A stretch of 64,000 bases of DNA from DASVCS01 sp036381495 (GTDB lineage: Bacteria; Gemmatimonadota; Gemmatimonadetes; Longimicrobiales; RSA9), in the NCBI GenBank assembly GCA_036381495.1, contig DASVCS010000034.1, positions 1 to 64,000 on the forward strand. Direction: 5' to 3'. Within the stretch, counting starts at the first letter, position 1; each line of letters begins with the position of its first letter. The position numbers and the translations under genes were made by a program. This document shows positions 44,496 through 53,159 of this stretch, in pieces. The notes under the pieces are model-generated. The model had not been told where the DNA came from, did no database searches, and saw only the letters and a list, made by a program, of their open reading frames with translations.

Positions 44496-46167
44496 ATGAT
44501 GCGACATACACCCCCGTTGCGATGTCAAGGCCGCAATGCCGCGTCCGCGCGGCGCGCGGTGGGATCCGGAGCGGCCGGGGCGCGGGGCGGCGCCGGCATC
44601 TCCTCTTCGTCGGCGCGGTGCTGGCCGCGGCGGCCGTCGCCGGGCCTCCGGCCGCGGTGGCGCGCCAAACCGCGGATGAGCCGGTGAGCGGGACGTGGGA
44701 GGGGGCGATCGCGCTGGATGCGTACCCCCTCGCGCTCTCGGTCTCGCTTCGCCACTCGGCGCAGGGGTGGGCGGGCACGTTCTCGATCCCGAGCGAGGGT
44801 GTGTCGAAGATGCCGTTGCCGGACGTGACCGTGGCGGGGGATTCGGTGGTGCTGGTCTTCCGGCCGGGGTTCGTCTTCCGGGGCGTGGTCTCCGGGGACA
44901 GCATCGCCGGTGCCGTGCGAGATGGGTCGGGCTCGTTTCCCGGCGTCTTCGCCCGGCCCGGCACGCCGACGGCGGAGCGGCTGGCGGCGGAGGTGCGTCG
45001 GGCGATCGACGCGGCACGGAACCGGCCGCTGGTCGAGGCGGCGCATGGCCCCGGCGCGGCGCGCGTCGATGCGCGGGCGCTCGATCGGCTGATCCGCGCG
45101 GCGGCGGAGGCGCACTCGGATGCCGTCGTCATCCTCCACGATGGCGAACTGGTCGGCGCGTGGTACGCCGGGGGCGAGCGCCGGAAGATCGAGGCGATGT
45201 CGGCGACGAAGTCGATCGTGAACCTGGCGATCGGGCGCCTGGTCACGACCGGCGCCATCGCCTCGATCGACGTGCCGGTCCACACGTTCTACCCGGAGTG
45301 GAACCACGGTCGCAAGGCGAAGATCACCATCCGGCACCTGCTCAACCACACCTCGGGGATGCAGGCGGACCGGACGACGGAGGAGATCTACGCGAGCCCC
45401 GATTTCGTCCGGCTCGCGCTGGACGCCGAGATCACGAGCGAGCCGGGCACCGAGTTCTTCTACAACAACAAGGCGGTGAACCTGCTGGCCGGGATCGTCG
45501 AGAAGGCGTCGGGCAAGCGCATGGACCTGTTCCTGCGCGACGACCTCTTCGCGAAGCTGGGGATCACGGACTTCGGCTGGTCGCTCGACCGGGCGGGAAT
45601 CCCCACGGCATGGCCGGGCTCCAGATCCACCCGGAGGACCTTGCGCGGATCGGGCAGCTCGTCCTCGACCGCGGGCGGTGGAAGGGCGAGCAACTCATCG
45701 CCGAGCGGTGGTTTGACGAGAGCCTGCGTCCGGGCTCGGCGCTCAATCCCGTCTGCGGCCTGCTCTGGTGGCTGATCCCGGAGCACACGACCTACACGAT
45801 CGATGCGGAGAGCATCGCCGCGCTGCGCGAGGCGGGCATCGATTCCGCGTTCGTGACGAGGATCGAGGCGATCCAGGGGCGCTACGACTCGCGCGAGAGC
45901 GTCGCCGCGGCGCTCGCCTCCGCATTCGGCCCGGACTGGCGCGTCACCGTGAACGGCACGCTCGCCGGTCACGGTCCGATCTTCATGCGCCCGGATTACG
46001 GCAGGATCGTCGGGTACCGCGCCGAGGGCTACCTGGGGCAGTACCTCATCATCTACCCCGAAAAGTGCCTCGTCGCGGTGCGCATGGTCGAGAGTTCGCC
46101 CGCCTACGCGCCCGCGACGGATGGCTTCGCGGCATTCCAGGAACTGGTGCGCGATCTGGTCCCCTGA
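44496..46167 (+). pseudogene. Serine hydrolase (beta-lactamase/class C type), frameshifted
   Basis: The best ribosome site (AGAAAGGA) precedes ATG 44496, but that frame is lost within about 50 codons; the signal-peptide and catalytic frame would start at 44522 without a ribosome site. The body is continuous to about 45597: a beta-barrel N-terminal domain (GTWEGAIALDAYPLALSVSL), then the Ser-x-x-Lys motif (AMSATKSIVNL) and YNN (FFYNNKAVNLLAG). At 45595-45597 the frame changes: NPHGMAGLQIHPEDLARIGQ resumes one frame over, as if one G was lost from the GGG run. The rest continues to 46167 (LAGHGPIFMRPDYGRIVGYR). Either a decayed gene or a sequencing error is possible. Confidence 0.8.
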
Positions 46168-46219
46168 CCGACCATCGCGCCGGTGGCGGCGCGAACCGGT
46201 AGGGCGCGGGGAGCCGACG

Positions 46220-46249
46220 GGCGGCCTCTTCAGCACTGAAGAGGCCGCC
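46220..46249. terminator. Perfect bidirectional terminator hairpin
   Basis: GGCGGCCTCTTCAG (46220-46233) and CTGAAGAGGCCGCC (46236-46249) are exactly complementary over 14 bases. It lies between the convergent serine hydrolase and nrdJ genes and should end both transcripts. It is the strongest terminator-like structure in the window. Confidence 0.8.
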
Positions 46250-46279
46250 GCGTAACGGTCGTTGTGTGACGGGACTCGA

Positions 46280-46372
46280 GCGGTTCGGCCGCGGGTTCCG
46301 AGCCGCGCGGCCGCTCGCTGCGCTCGGTTCGCGCCCGTGTACGACTCCGAAGTGACGCGACAACCGCTCTAT
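46280..46372 (+). repeat. Dispersed intergenic repeat of about 93 bp, copy 3 of 3
   Basis: It lies between the terminator hairpin and the nrdJ stop. It has the same order of blocks as copies 1 and 2 (GCGGGTTC, GAGCCGCGCGGCCGCTCGC, CTCGGTTCGCG, CTCCGAAGTGACGCGACA). The 3' end (CCGCTCTAT) departs from the CGCTCCAG of the others. Confidence 0.75.
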
Positions 46373-46418
46373 AGATCCTGTAGCGGGATTCGTGGTCTGC
46401 CCACAGACCCGTCCCCCC

Positions 46419-48956
46419 TCACCCGCACTCGCTGTACCCGCACGAGAAGCACTTCATGCACCCCTCCATGAAGCGCAGCTCGGAGGCGCACTCGGGGCAG
46501 GTGCCGATGAACGTCTCGCCCGGGTCGTAGCTGCCGAGCTTGAGCTGGGTCTGCGCCTGCGCCGCGGAGTGCACGTGTGCGGCGGAGGACGAGATCGGCA
46601 ACTCCTGCTGGATCCCGGCGCGTTCGCGCTCGTACTGGGCGATCGCCTGGGCAATGGCGTCCGGAACCGAGAGCACCTTGTTCGGCCCGACACCGACCGC
46701 GCGGTCGCACGAGATGCCGCGGAGCTGCTGATGCACCTCCGAGATCGGGATCCCGCTGCGGAGCGCCAGCGAGATCAGCCGGCCGATCGCCTCGACGTCC
46801 GCCATCGCCGCGCCGCCCGCCTTGCCCAGCGTCGCGAACACCTCGAACGGACGGTTCTGCTCGTCCTGGTTGATCGTGACGTACAGGTCGCCCAACGGGC
46901 TCTGCATCCGCAGCGTCTTGCCGGTGAGCGCCTGCGGCCGCGTCCGCTTGTGCCGCCGCCGCTGGAAACGCTCCTCCATCTCGGCGAGCTGACGCTCGAG
47001 CTCCTCCTTCTCGTGCTCGAGACGGTGGATCTTCTCGCGCGCATCGGCCAGCGCCGTCTCCGTGGCCTGCGGCGGCGCGCCGCTCACCTCCTTCGCCGTC
47101 TTCCCCGTCGAGAGCACCTGCATCGGCCGGCAGCCGTCCCGGTAGACCGTCACGCCCTTGCACCCCAGCTCGAAGGCCTGGATGTAGATCTCGCGCACGT
47201 ATTCCGGTGTCGCGTCGTTCGCGAAGTTGCAGGTCTTCGAGATCGCCGAGTCGACGTGCTCCTGGTAGGCCGCCTGCATGCGGATGTGCCACTCCGGCGT
47301 CACGTCGTGCGCCGTGACGTAGACACGCTGCACCTCCGCCGGGACCTCGTCGAAGTGGATGTGGCCCTCCTCGGCGATCCGCTTCATCAGCGCCTCCGAG
47401 TACCAGCCCTGTGCCTTCGCGACCCGGACGAAGTCCTCGTTCACGTCCGGCATCAGCACGCCCGCCTGGTTGCGCATGAACGCGACGGCGAAGAGCGGCT
47501 CGATCCCGCCCGAACACCCCGCGATGATCGAGATCGTCCCCGTCGGCGCGACCGTCGTCGTGTTGCAGTTGCGCAGCCGCCGCATCGGCCGGATCCGCTC
47601 GCCCGCGGCGTTACGCGCGCACGTCTCGTCCGGCCCCCAGATGCTCTCCTCCCACGCGGGGAAGGTGCCCCGCGTTTCGGCCAGCTTCTCCGAGGCGACC
47701 TTGCTCTCCTCATCGACGAAGGCCATCAGCCGGCGCCCCAGCGCCACGCCCTCGTCGCTGTTGTACGGCACGCCCACGCGCACGAGCAGATCGGCCCAGC
47801 CCATGATCCCCAGCCCGATCCGCCGGATCCGGTGCGCCAGCGCCTCGATCTCCGGGAGCGGGTACTGGTTCGCATCGATCACGTTGTCCAGGAAGTGCGT
47901 CGAGAGGTGCACCACCTGGCGCAGCCCGTCCCAGTCGATCCGATCCTCCGGCGGCGCGTCCGCGGGCGCATCCGCCAGCACGAAGGCGCCCACGTTCACC
48001 GAGCCGAGGTTGCAGACGTCGTACGACAGCAGCGGCTGCTCGCCGCAGGGATTCGTCGCCTCGTAGCTCCCCAACTTCGGGACCGGGTTGTAGTAGTTCG
48101 CCCGGTCGATGAAGAAGACGCCCGGCTCGCCCGTCGCCCACGCACCCGCGACGATCAGGTCGAAGATCTCCCGCGCGTCCTCGTGCCCCACCACCTCGCC
48201 GTTGCGCGGGTTCACCAGCGGATACGTCTCGCCCCGCTTGACCGCTTCCATGAACGCGTCCGTCACGGCCACGGAGATGTTGAAGTTCGTGATCTGCGTG
48301 ACGTCGCTCTTGCAGGTGATGAACGCCCGGATGTCCGGGTGGTCGACGCGCAGGATCCCCATGTTCGCGCCGCGGCGCGTGCCGCCCTGCTTGACCACCT
48401 CCGTCGAGGCGTCGTAGAGCCGCATGAACGACACCGGCCCGCTCGCCACGCCCGAGGTCGACCGCACGAAGTCCCCTTCCGGGCGTAGCCGGCTGAACGC
48501 GAAGCCCGTACCCCCGCCCGACTGGTGGACCAGCGCCATCGCGCGCAGCGTGTCGTAGATCCCGTTCTTCCCGTTCGAGAGCACGTCCTCGACCGGCAGG
48601 ACGAAACACGCCGAGAGCTGGCCCAGCGGCCGCCCCGCGTTCATCAGCGTGGGCGAGTTCGGCTCGAACAGCCGCTGCGTCATCAAACGGTAGAACTCCC
48701 GCGCCAGCGCATCCACCGCACCCTCGCTCGCGCCGTAGCGCGCATCCTGCTCCGCGATGACCCGCGCCACCCGCCAGAACATCTCCTCCGGCTCCTCCAG
48801 CGGCTGGCCGCCCTGATCCTTCTTCAAGTACCGGCGCGCGAGCACGATGCGCGCGTTCTCGGAAAGCTGGGCGGGAGGCAGGTCGTCCGGCAGCGCGGCC
48901 GCACCGGAAGCCTCGAACAGGCCGCGATCGGCCGCCGGGATGCTCTTGCGGTTCAT
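46419..48956 (-). CDS. nrdJ: Class II (adenosylcobalamin-dependent) ribonucleotide reductase
   Basis: The 845-residue protein has the class II fold: FEPNSPTLMNAGRPLGQLSA with the substrate-side Cys in LSACFVLP, the active-site motif ATNPCGEQPLLSYDVCNLGS, and NTTTVAPTGTISIIAGCSGG. A coiled coil (REKIHRLEHEKEELERQLAE and following, near residue 650) comes before the C-terminal TSCPD-type domain (VFATLGKAGGAAMADVEAIG). The end is a four-to-six-Cys zinc-ribbon-like tail (CPECASEL, CMKCFSCGYSECG) that supplies the redox Cys. It makes deoxynucleotides without oxygen but needs vitamin B12. No cobalamin riboswitch is visible upstream; NrdR-like boxes are. Confidence 0.96.
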   Translation of the reverse strand: MNRKSIPAADRGLFEASGAAALPDDLPPAQLSENARIVLARRYLKKDQGGQPLEEPEEMFWRVARVIAEQDARYGASEGAVDALAREFYRLMTQRLFEPNSPTLMNAGRPLGQLSACFVLPVEDVLSNGKNGIYDTLRAMALVHQSGGGTGFAFSRLRPEGDFVRSTSGVASGPVSFMRLYDASTEVVKQGGTRRGANMGILRVDHPDIRAFITCKSDVTQITNFNISVAVTDAFMEAVKRGETYPLVNPRNGEVVGHEDAREIFDLIVAGAWATGEPGVFFIDRANYYNPVPKLGSYEATNPCGEQPLLSYDVCNLGSVNVGAFVLADAPADAPPEDRIDWDGLRQVVHLSTHFLDNVIDANQYPLPEIEALAHRIRRIGLGIMGWADLLVRVGVPYNSDEGVALGRRLMAFVDEESKVASEKLAETRGTFPAWEESIWGPDETCARNAAGERIRPMRRLRNCNTTTVAPTGTISIIAGCSGGIEPLFAVAFMRNQAGVLMPDVNEDFVRVAKAQGWYSEALMKRIAEEGHIHFDEVPAEVQRVYVTAHDVTPEWHIRMQAAYQEHVDSAISKTCNFANDATPEYVREIYIQAFELGCKGVTVYRDGCRPMQVLSTGKTAKEVSGAPPQATETALADAREKIHRLEHEKEELERQLAEMEERFQRRRHKRTRPQALTGKTLRMQSPLGDLYVTINQDEQNRPFEVFATLGKAGGAAMADVEAIGRLISLALRSGIPISEVHQQLRGISCDRAVGVGPNKVLSVPDAIAQAIAQYERERAGIQQELPISSSAAHVHSAAQAQTQLKLGSYDPGETFIGTCPECASELRFMEGCMKCFSCGYSECG

Positions 48957-49076
48957 CTCTCTCCTCGGGAGTGGTACGGGATTCTATGGAGAAAACAGCA
49001 AAAAAATGCGTGTATCGAGGTGCCGTCCCGAGCGTTACCGCTCCATCGGCGCCCGCAGGCCCTACCCCGGCTGCCG

Positions 49077-49119
49077 CCCAATATATGGTAGGGCCACCAT
49101 GATACTGCCCCGAGATCTT
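49077..49119. promoter_or_regulatory. nrdR boxes: Two NrdR-box-like sites upstream of nrdJ
   Basis: Box 1, CCCAATATATGGTA (49077-49090), and box 2, CGAGATCTTG with its GTGG extension (about 49108-49123), resemble the NrdR consensus ACACAATATATTGTGT in one or both halves. Their centres are about 32 bp apart, three helical turns, as usual for paired NrdR boxes. Box 2 lies in the promoter spacer and box 1 over the predicted start. Confidence 0.5.
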
Positions 49120-49127
49120 GTGGTCAA
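49099..49127 (-). promoter_or_regulatory. Promoter of nrdJ
   Basis: On the minus strand the -35 box TTGACC (49122-49127) and the -10 box TATCAT (49099-49104) are separated by exactly 17 bp. The start would lie near 49092, giving a leader of about 135 bases. I see no riboswitch in that leader. The rest of the 332-bp gap toward nth holds no gene. Confidence 0.6.
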
Positions 49128-49288
49128 GGCCCACGTTTGCGCAGGCAGACATTGTACCCCGCAGCGGGCCGGGGGCTCCGGGACACGCTCGTAAAATCGT
49201 CAAATTCCGGTGCTGCAACCGCTTGGCGCGGCTGACCCGGACCCGGACGGGGCACCGCGCGTGCATCGAGAGGCGTGGAGGGGGTCGA

Positions 49289-49954
49289 ATGAGAAAGCGC
49301 CGGTTCGACATCGACGCCGTGATGCGGCGTATCCGGCAGGCGGTACGGCGGTTCCCGCCCGCGGCGCTGTTCGCGCTGGCGGACGAGGGGTACGATTCGC
49401 CGTTCGAGCAGCTCGTGGCGTGCATCCTCTCGATCCGGACGCGGGACGAGACGATGCTGCCGATGGCGCGGAAGCTGTTCGCGCGAGCGCGGACGCCTGC
49501 GGCGGTCGCCGCGCTGGCGCCCGCGGAGCTGGCGGAGCTGATCGGCGCGTCGCGGTTCCACGAGCGGAAGGTGCGGCAGATCCGCGCGATCGCGCGCCGC
49601 ATCGAGGCGGAGCACGGCGGACGGCTGCCGTGCGATGGGGAGACGCTGCGTTCCTTCGAGGGCGTGGGACCCAAGTGCGCGAACCTGGTGCTCGGCATTG
49701 CGTGCGGGATTCCGCGTGTGGGCGCCGACGTCCACGTGCACCGCGTCACGAACCGCTGGGGGTATGTCGAAACGCGGACGCCGGAGCAGACGACGGCGGC
49801 GCTCGAAGCGCGGCTCCCCCGGCGCTACTGGATCGAGATCAACCGCCTGCTGGTGCCGTTCGGCAAGCACATCTGCACCGGCCGGCGGCCGCACTGCTCG
49901 ACCTGTCCCGTCCTCGCGTACTGCCGTCAGGTCGGGGTGACGGAGCACCGCTGA
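49289..49954 (+). CDS. nth: Endonuclease III (DNA glycosylase/AP lyase)
   Basis: GGAGGGG precedes ATG 49289 (221 aa). Hallmarks are EQLVACILSIRTRDETMLPM, the helix-hairpin-helix FEGVGPKCANLVLG with the catalytic Lys (near residue 129), VGADVHVHRVTNRWG with the catalytic Asp, and a [4Fe-4S] cluster C-x6-C-x2-C-x5-C (CTGRRPHCSTCPVLAYC). In place of the usual LLSAQT-type motif it has SIRTRD, a variant seen in some Nth-like enzymes. It removes oxidised pyrimidines and cuts the abasic site. It is convergent with the small gene at 50102. Confidence 0.93.
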   Translation: MRKRRFDIDAVMRRIRQAVRRFPPAALFALADEGYDSPFEQLVACILSIRTRDETMLPMARKLFARARTPAAVAALAPAELAELIGASRFHERKVRQIRAIARRIEAEHGGRLPCDGETLRSFEGVGPKCANLVLGIACGIPRVGADVHVHRVTNRWGYVETRTPEQTTAALEARLPRRYWIEINRLLVPFGKHICTGRRPHCSTCPVLAYCRQVGVTEHR

Positions 49955-50008
49955 GGAGCCGCGTCCCCGCGGCGACCCCGGGAGCGGAGCACGGCGCGGT
50001 TCGTTGCA

Positions 50009-50040
50009 CCGGCGGCCACCGTGGGGACCCGGGCCGCCGG
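50009..50040. terminator. Hairpin between convergent genes
   Basis: CCGGCGGCC (50009-50017) and GGCCGCCGG (50032-50040) form a perfect 9-bp stem with a 14-base loop, downstream of nth and of the small gene on the other strand. Confidence 0.4.
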
Positions 50041-50101
50041 GGCGATCGCGCGACCGGGGGATTCGCCGCCGGACGACCCCTGCGCCGGCGGCGAAGAACG
50101 A

Positions 50102-50395
50102 TCAGTCGGCCTCGCCGTTCCGCGACCGCCGTGCCCCCCTGCGTTGGCGCAGCCGCTCCTCCCGCTCGTGGACGTGCGCCTGCCGCACGTCCTCCTCCTC
50201 GCGTTCCCGCTCGACCTCCGGCGATGGCGCGCTCGGAGGGATCGGCTGCTGGGCGCGGACGCGTCCCTTCATCACACGCCCGTAGAGCTGCGCCTCCTCG
50301 TCGCCCTCGGCCGGCTCATCCGGGTAGAACTTGTAGTCGGTGGCGCCGGCCTCGTCGTAATCGAGCCGGTACTGGTCGGGTCGTTTCCCGCCCAT
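50102..50395 (-). CDS. Small charged hypothetical protein (97 aa)
   Basis: The ATG (50395) has GGTGAGGG 4 bases upstream, which supports a real gene. The N-terminal half (GGKRPDQYRLDYDEAGATDY, then KFYPDEPAEGDEEAQ) is acidic and aromatic. The C-terminal half is a long run of Glu and Arg (EVEREREEEDVRQAHVHERE) that should be helical. I do not recognise the family. There is no signal peptide or membrane segment. Confidence 0.65.
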   Translation of the reverse strand: MGGKRPDQYRLDYDEAGATDYKFYPDEPAEGDEEAQLYGRVMKGRVRAQQPIPPSAPSPEVEREREEEDVRQAHVHEREERLRQRRGARRSRNGEAD

Positions 50396-50597
50396 GGTGC
50401 CCTCACCGTTCGGCGTGCCGTTCGCGGCGCCCCGCGCGCGGAGCTGCACCCCGCACCGCCGGCGCCCCCCGTCACGACGGTTCAGGTTCCGTACCACGGG
50501 CCCCGCCGCCCCCCGGCCGCCCCCCGCTCCCCGTTCCGTGCACGTACGCGTGCGCGAGCGCGTGCGCAATGTGTCCGCGGCGCCCCCTCGCCGTTCG

Positions 50598-50745
50598 ATC
50601 CCGTCAACATCAACGTGGAAACGGAGGCCTCCTTCGGGCGCCCCGCTCCAAGCGGCGCCGCCCCCTGCCGTCCCCGAGCGCGCCCCGCACCTCCCGTAAA
50701 CGTAAACGTTCCCGCTCCCGCTCCCGTTCCCGGCAGTTCCCGGCG
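50598..50745 (-). repeat. Composite CGTTTA intergenic repeat, copy 3 (inverted)
   Basis: Read on the minus strand it carries GGAGCGGGAACGTTTACGTT (50701-50720 region) and, further on, GCGCCCGAAGGAGGCCTCCG with a CCACGTTGATGTTGATG variant (50598-50645). Both modules of copies 1 and 2 are present, here facing the same way. It fills most of the 375-bp gap between the small charged gene and the LigD-like gene. Confidence 0.7.
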
Positions 50746-50770
50746 CCGAACTTGCACCGCCGGCCCCCCC

Positions 50771-51712
50771 ATGGACACGCCATCGCTGATCGAGGCGCTC
50801 GAGCGGGCGGAGCGGGACCGCGAGCCGGTCGAGATCGAGGGGCTGCGGTTCACGAGCCTCGATCGCGTGGTCTGGCCGCGGGCGCGGCTGACGAAGGGCG
50901 ACCTCGTCCGCTACTACGTCCGCGTCGCCGACGTCATGCTCCGCTACATCGGGGACCGGCCGCTGATGCTCAAGCGGTACCCTGGCGGGATCGACTCGTC
51001 GCCGGTGGTGCAGCAGCGCGTGACGCAGCCGGTGCCGGATGACGTGCGGACGGCGCGGGCGCCCACGGCAGCGGGCGAGCGGGTCGAGCGCTACATCGGC
51101 GCACGGGCGACGCTGTTCTTCGCCGCGCAGATGGATGCCATCGAGATCCACGCGTGGCACTCCCGGATCGCGGCGCCGAACCGGCCCGACTGGATCGTGC
51201 TGGATCTGGACCCGAGCCCCGGCGCCGGGTTTCGCAAGGTGGTGCGCATCGCGCGGGCGCTGCGCGAGCGGATCGAGGCGCTGGGGCTCACGGCCGCGGT
51301 GAAGACGAGCGGCTCCCGGGGGCTGCACCTCCATGTGCCGACGGGCGGCGCGGTCTCGTACGACGAGGCGGCCGAGCTGGCACGGCGCCTGGCCGAGCGC
51401 GTCGCGGAAGCCGAGCCGTCGTTCGCCACGGTTCGGCGAGCGGTCGACGAGCGGGGCTACCGCGTCTATATTGACCACCTTCAGAACGCGCGCGGAAAGA
51501 CGGCCGTCGCGCCGTACTCGTTGCGCGCCCGTCCGCGCGCGCCGGTGGCCATGCCGATCCGTTGGGAGGAAGTCGATGATGCGCTCGATCCGCGGGAGTT
51601 CCGCCTGCCGGACGTCCCCGCGCGCCTGGCCGACGAGGGCGATGCGTGGGCCGAGGCGTTCCGCCGCCCCGCGGGCGACATCGAGCGCGCGCTCGAGCGG
51701 CTCCGCGCGTAG
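50771..51712 (+). CDS. Stand-alone LigD-type primase/polymerase domain
   Basis: The 313-residue protein is the polymerase (PolDom) part of LigD and nothing else; no ligase, nuclease or Ku gene is adjacent. Hallmarks are VVWPRARLTKGDLVRYYVRV, LMLKRYPGGIDSSPVVQQRV, the metal-binding DxD in IVLDLDPSPG (near residue 145), VKTSGSRGLHLHVPTG and ARGKTAVAPYSLRARPRAPV. It adds nucleotides at broken DNA ends, preferring ribonucleotides, in non-homologous end joining. It could supply this activity in trans to a Ku and ligase encoded elsewhere. No ribosome site stands out before the ATG. Confidence 0.92.
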   Translation: MDTPSLIEALERAERDREPVEIEGLRFTSLDRVVWPRARLTKGDLVRYYVRVADVMLRYIGDRPLMLKRYPGGIDSSPVVQQRVTQPVPDDVRTARAPTAAGERVERYIGARATLFFAAQMDAIEIHAWHSRIAAPNRPDWIVLDLDPSPGAGFRKVVRIARALRERIEALGLTAAVKTSGSRGLHLHVPTGGAVSYDEAAELARRLAERVAEAEPSFATVRRAVDERGYRVYIDHLQNARGKTAVAPYSLRARPRAPVAMPIRWEEVDDALDPREFRLPDVPARLADEGDAWAEAFRRPAGDIERALERLRA

Positions 51713-51995
51713 CTCCCGTTCACTCGCCGGACCGGCGCACCCGTTCGCCGCGCGTGGCGCGCGCATCACCGGCCGGTCCGCGCTTCCGCTTCGAGAGCCG
51801 CGTGTCGCGCGCCCGGCGCCGGCCCTCGGCCCGACAGCCGTCCCTCGCGCACCCGACCCGGAACACGAGTTGCACGCCACCATCGGGAGGGGAGCGGTCC
51901 CGCACCGGCGTGGATCGGATCCACGCGGCCGGACGCCCCCGTCCGCGGCGAGTCTGCGGACCGCGCGAATGCTGGCCGATTGGAGGGAGGCCCCC

Positions 51996-53159
51996 GTGGC
52001 ACACGTCGTCTTTGTCGGCCTCGGGTTCGGAGGGTTGTACACACTGCGCCACCTGCTGAACGACCTGCCGGAAGGGACGCGGATCACCGCGGTCGACCCG
52101 CGGGACCGCTTCGTCTTCACGCCGCTGCTCTACGAGTTCCTGGCCGATGAGCTCGAGCCCGACGTCGTCGCGCCAGCATTCGATACACTCCTGCCGGACG
52201 GCCCGGTCGACCGGATCCGCGCCGCCGCCAGGACGATCGACGTGCGCGGCCGGTCCATCGGCCTCGAAGACGGGCGCCGGATCTCCTTCGACACCCTCGT
52301 CCTCGCGCCGGGCTCGGTCCCCGCGTTCCACGGGGTGCCGGGATCGGTCGAGCACGCGTTCCCCTTCTACTCGTTCGAGGATGCCGACCGCCTCCGGACC
52401 GCGCTCCAGATGCGCGAATGGGCGCGCGGCGGCCAGCCCGCATGCGTCGTCGGCGGCGGCGTGGTCGGCATCGAACTCGCCTTCACCCTCGCCGAGATCC
52501 TCGCCGCGCAGGACCAGCCGCCGCGCGGCACGCGCGTGGTCGTGCTCGAAGCCATGGACGACATCCTGCGCGGCCTCTCCGACGGCCTGCGCCGCATGGC
52601 GTGGCGGAAGCTCCACGAGGCCGGCATCGAGGTCCGCACCTCGGTGCGCGTCCTCGAAGTCGATGACCGCGGCGTCGCGTTCCGGAACGGTGGCATGCAG
52701 CGCTTCGACGCCGCCGTGGTCGCCTGGGCGGCCGGGATCCAGCCCAATCCGCTGCTCGCGCAGTTGCCGGCCGAAGCCGGCGGCCGCCACGGCGTCCGCT
52801 GCGAGCAGACGCTTCAGCTCCCCGGCTTCCCCAACGTCTTCATCCTCGGCGACGCGATCAGCTACCCCGGCCGCGCCGTCGGTGCGCCGCTGCCGGACAC
52901 GGCGCAGGCCGCCGTCCAGCAGGTCGACGTCGCCGCGGCCAACATCGCCGAGTGGCTCCGCGGCGGCCTGCCACGCGAGCGCTACCGCTACGGTCATCTC
53001 GGCGATTTCCTCCGCCTCGGCCGCGGCGAGGCCATTGCCGACATCAAGGGCGTGGTCCTGGATGGCGGTGCGGCCGCGCTCGCCCGCCGGGCGGCCTACC
53101 TGTTCCGGCTCCCCGCGTGGGCGATCCGGACGTCCGCCATCCGGCAATGGCTCGGGTGA
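51996..53159 (+). CDS. Type II NADH dehydrogenase (FAD-dependent, Ndh-like)
   Basis: GTG at 51996 is preferred over ATG 51969 because GGAGGGAGG sits 5 bases upstream and the product then begins directly with the FAD-binding fold (MAHVVFVGLGFGGLYTLRHL). Further motifs are DRFVFTPLLYEFLADELEP, VLAPGSVPAFHGVPG, the NADH-binding fold CVVGGGVVGIELAF, VAWAAGIQPNPLL and VFILGDAISYPG. It should oxidise NADH and reduce quinone at the inner-membrane surface without pumping protons. The C-terminus is amphipathic, as expected for membrane attachment. It overlaps trpS. Confidence 0.88.
   Translation: MAHVVFVGLGFGGLYTLRHLLNDLPEGTRITAVDPRDRFVFTPLLYEFLADELEPDVVAPAFDTLLPDGPVDRIRAAARTIDVRGRSIGLEDGRRISFDTLVLAPGSVPAFHGVPGSVEHAFPFYSFEDADRLRTALQMREWARGGQPACVVGGGVVGIELAFTLAEILAAQDQPPRGTRVVVLEAMDDILRGLSDGLRRMAWRKLHEAGIEVRTSVRVLEVDDRGVAFRNGGMQRFDAAVVAWAAGIQPNPLLAQLPAEAGGRHGVRCEQTLQLPGFPNVFILGDAISYPGRAVGAPLPDTAQAAVQQVDVAAANIAEWLRGGLPRERYRYGHLGDFLRLGRGEAIADIKGVVLDGGAAALARRAAYLFRLPAWAIRTSAIRQWLG

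Noticed and set aside
48957..49288. Cobalamin riboswitch before nrdJ
   Set aside because: I looked for the B12-box (GCCACTG-type) sequence and a matching multi-stem leader; neither is present.
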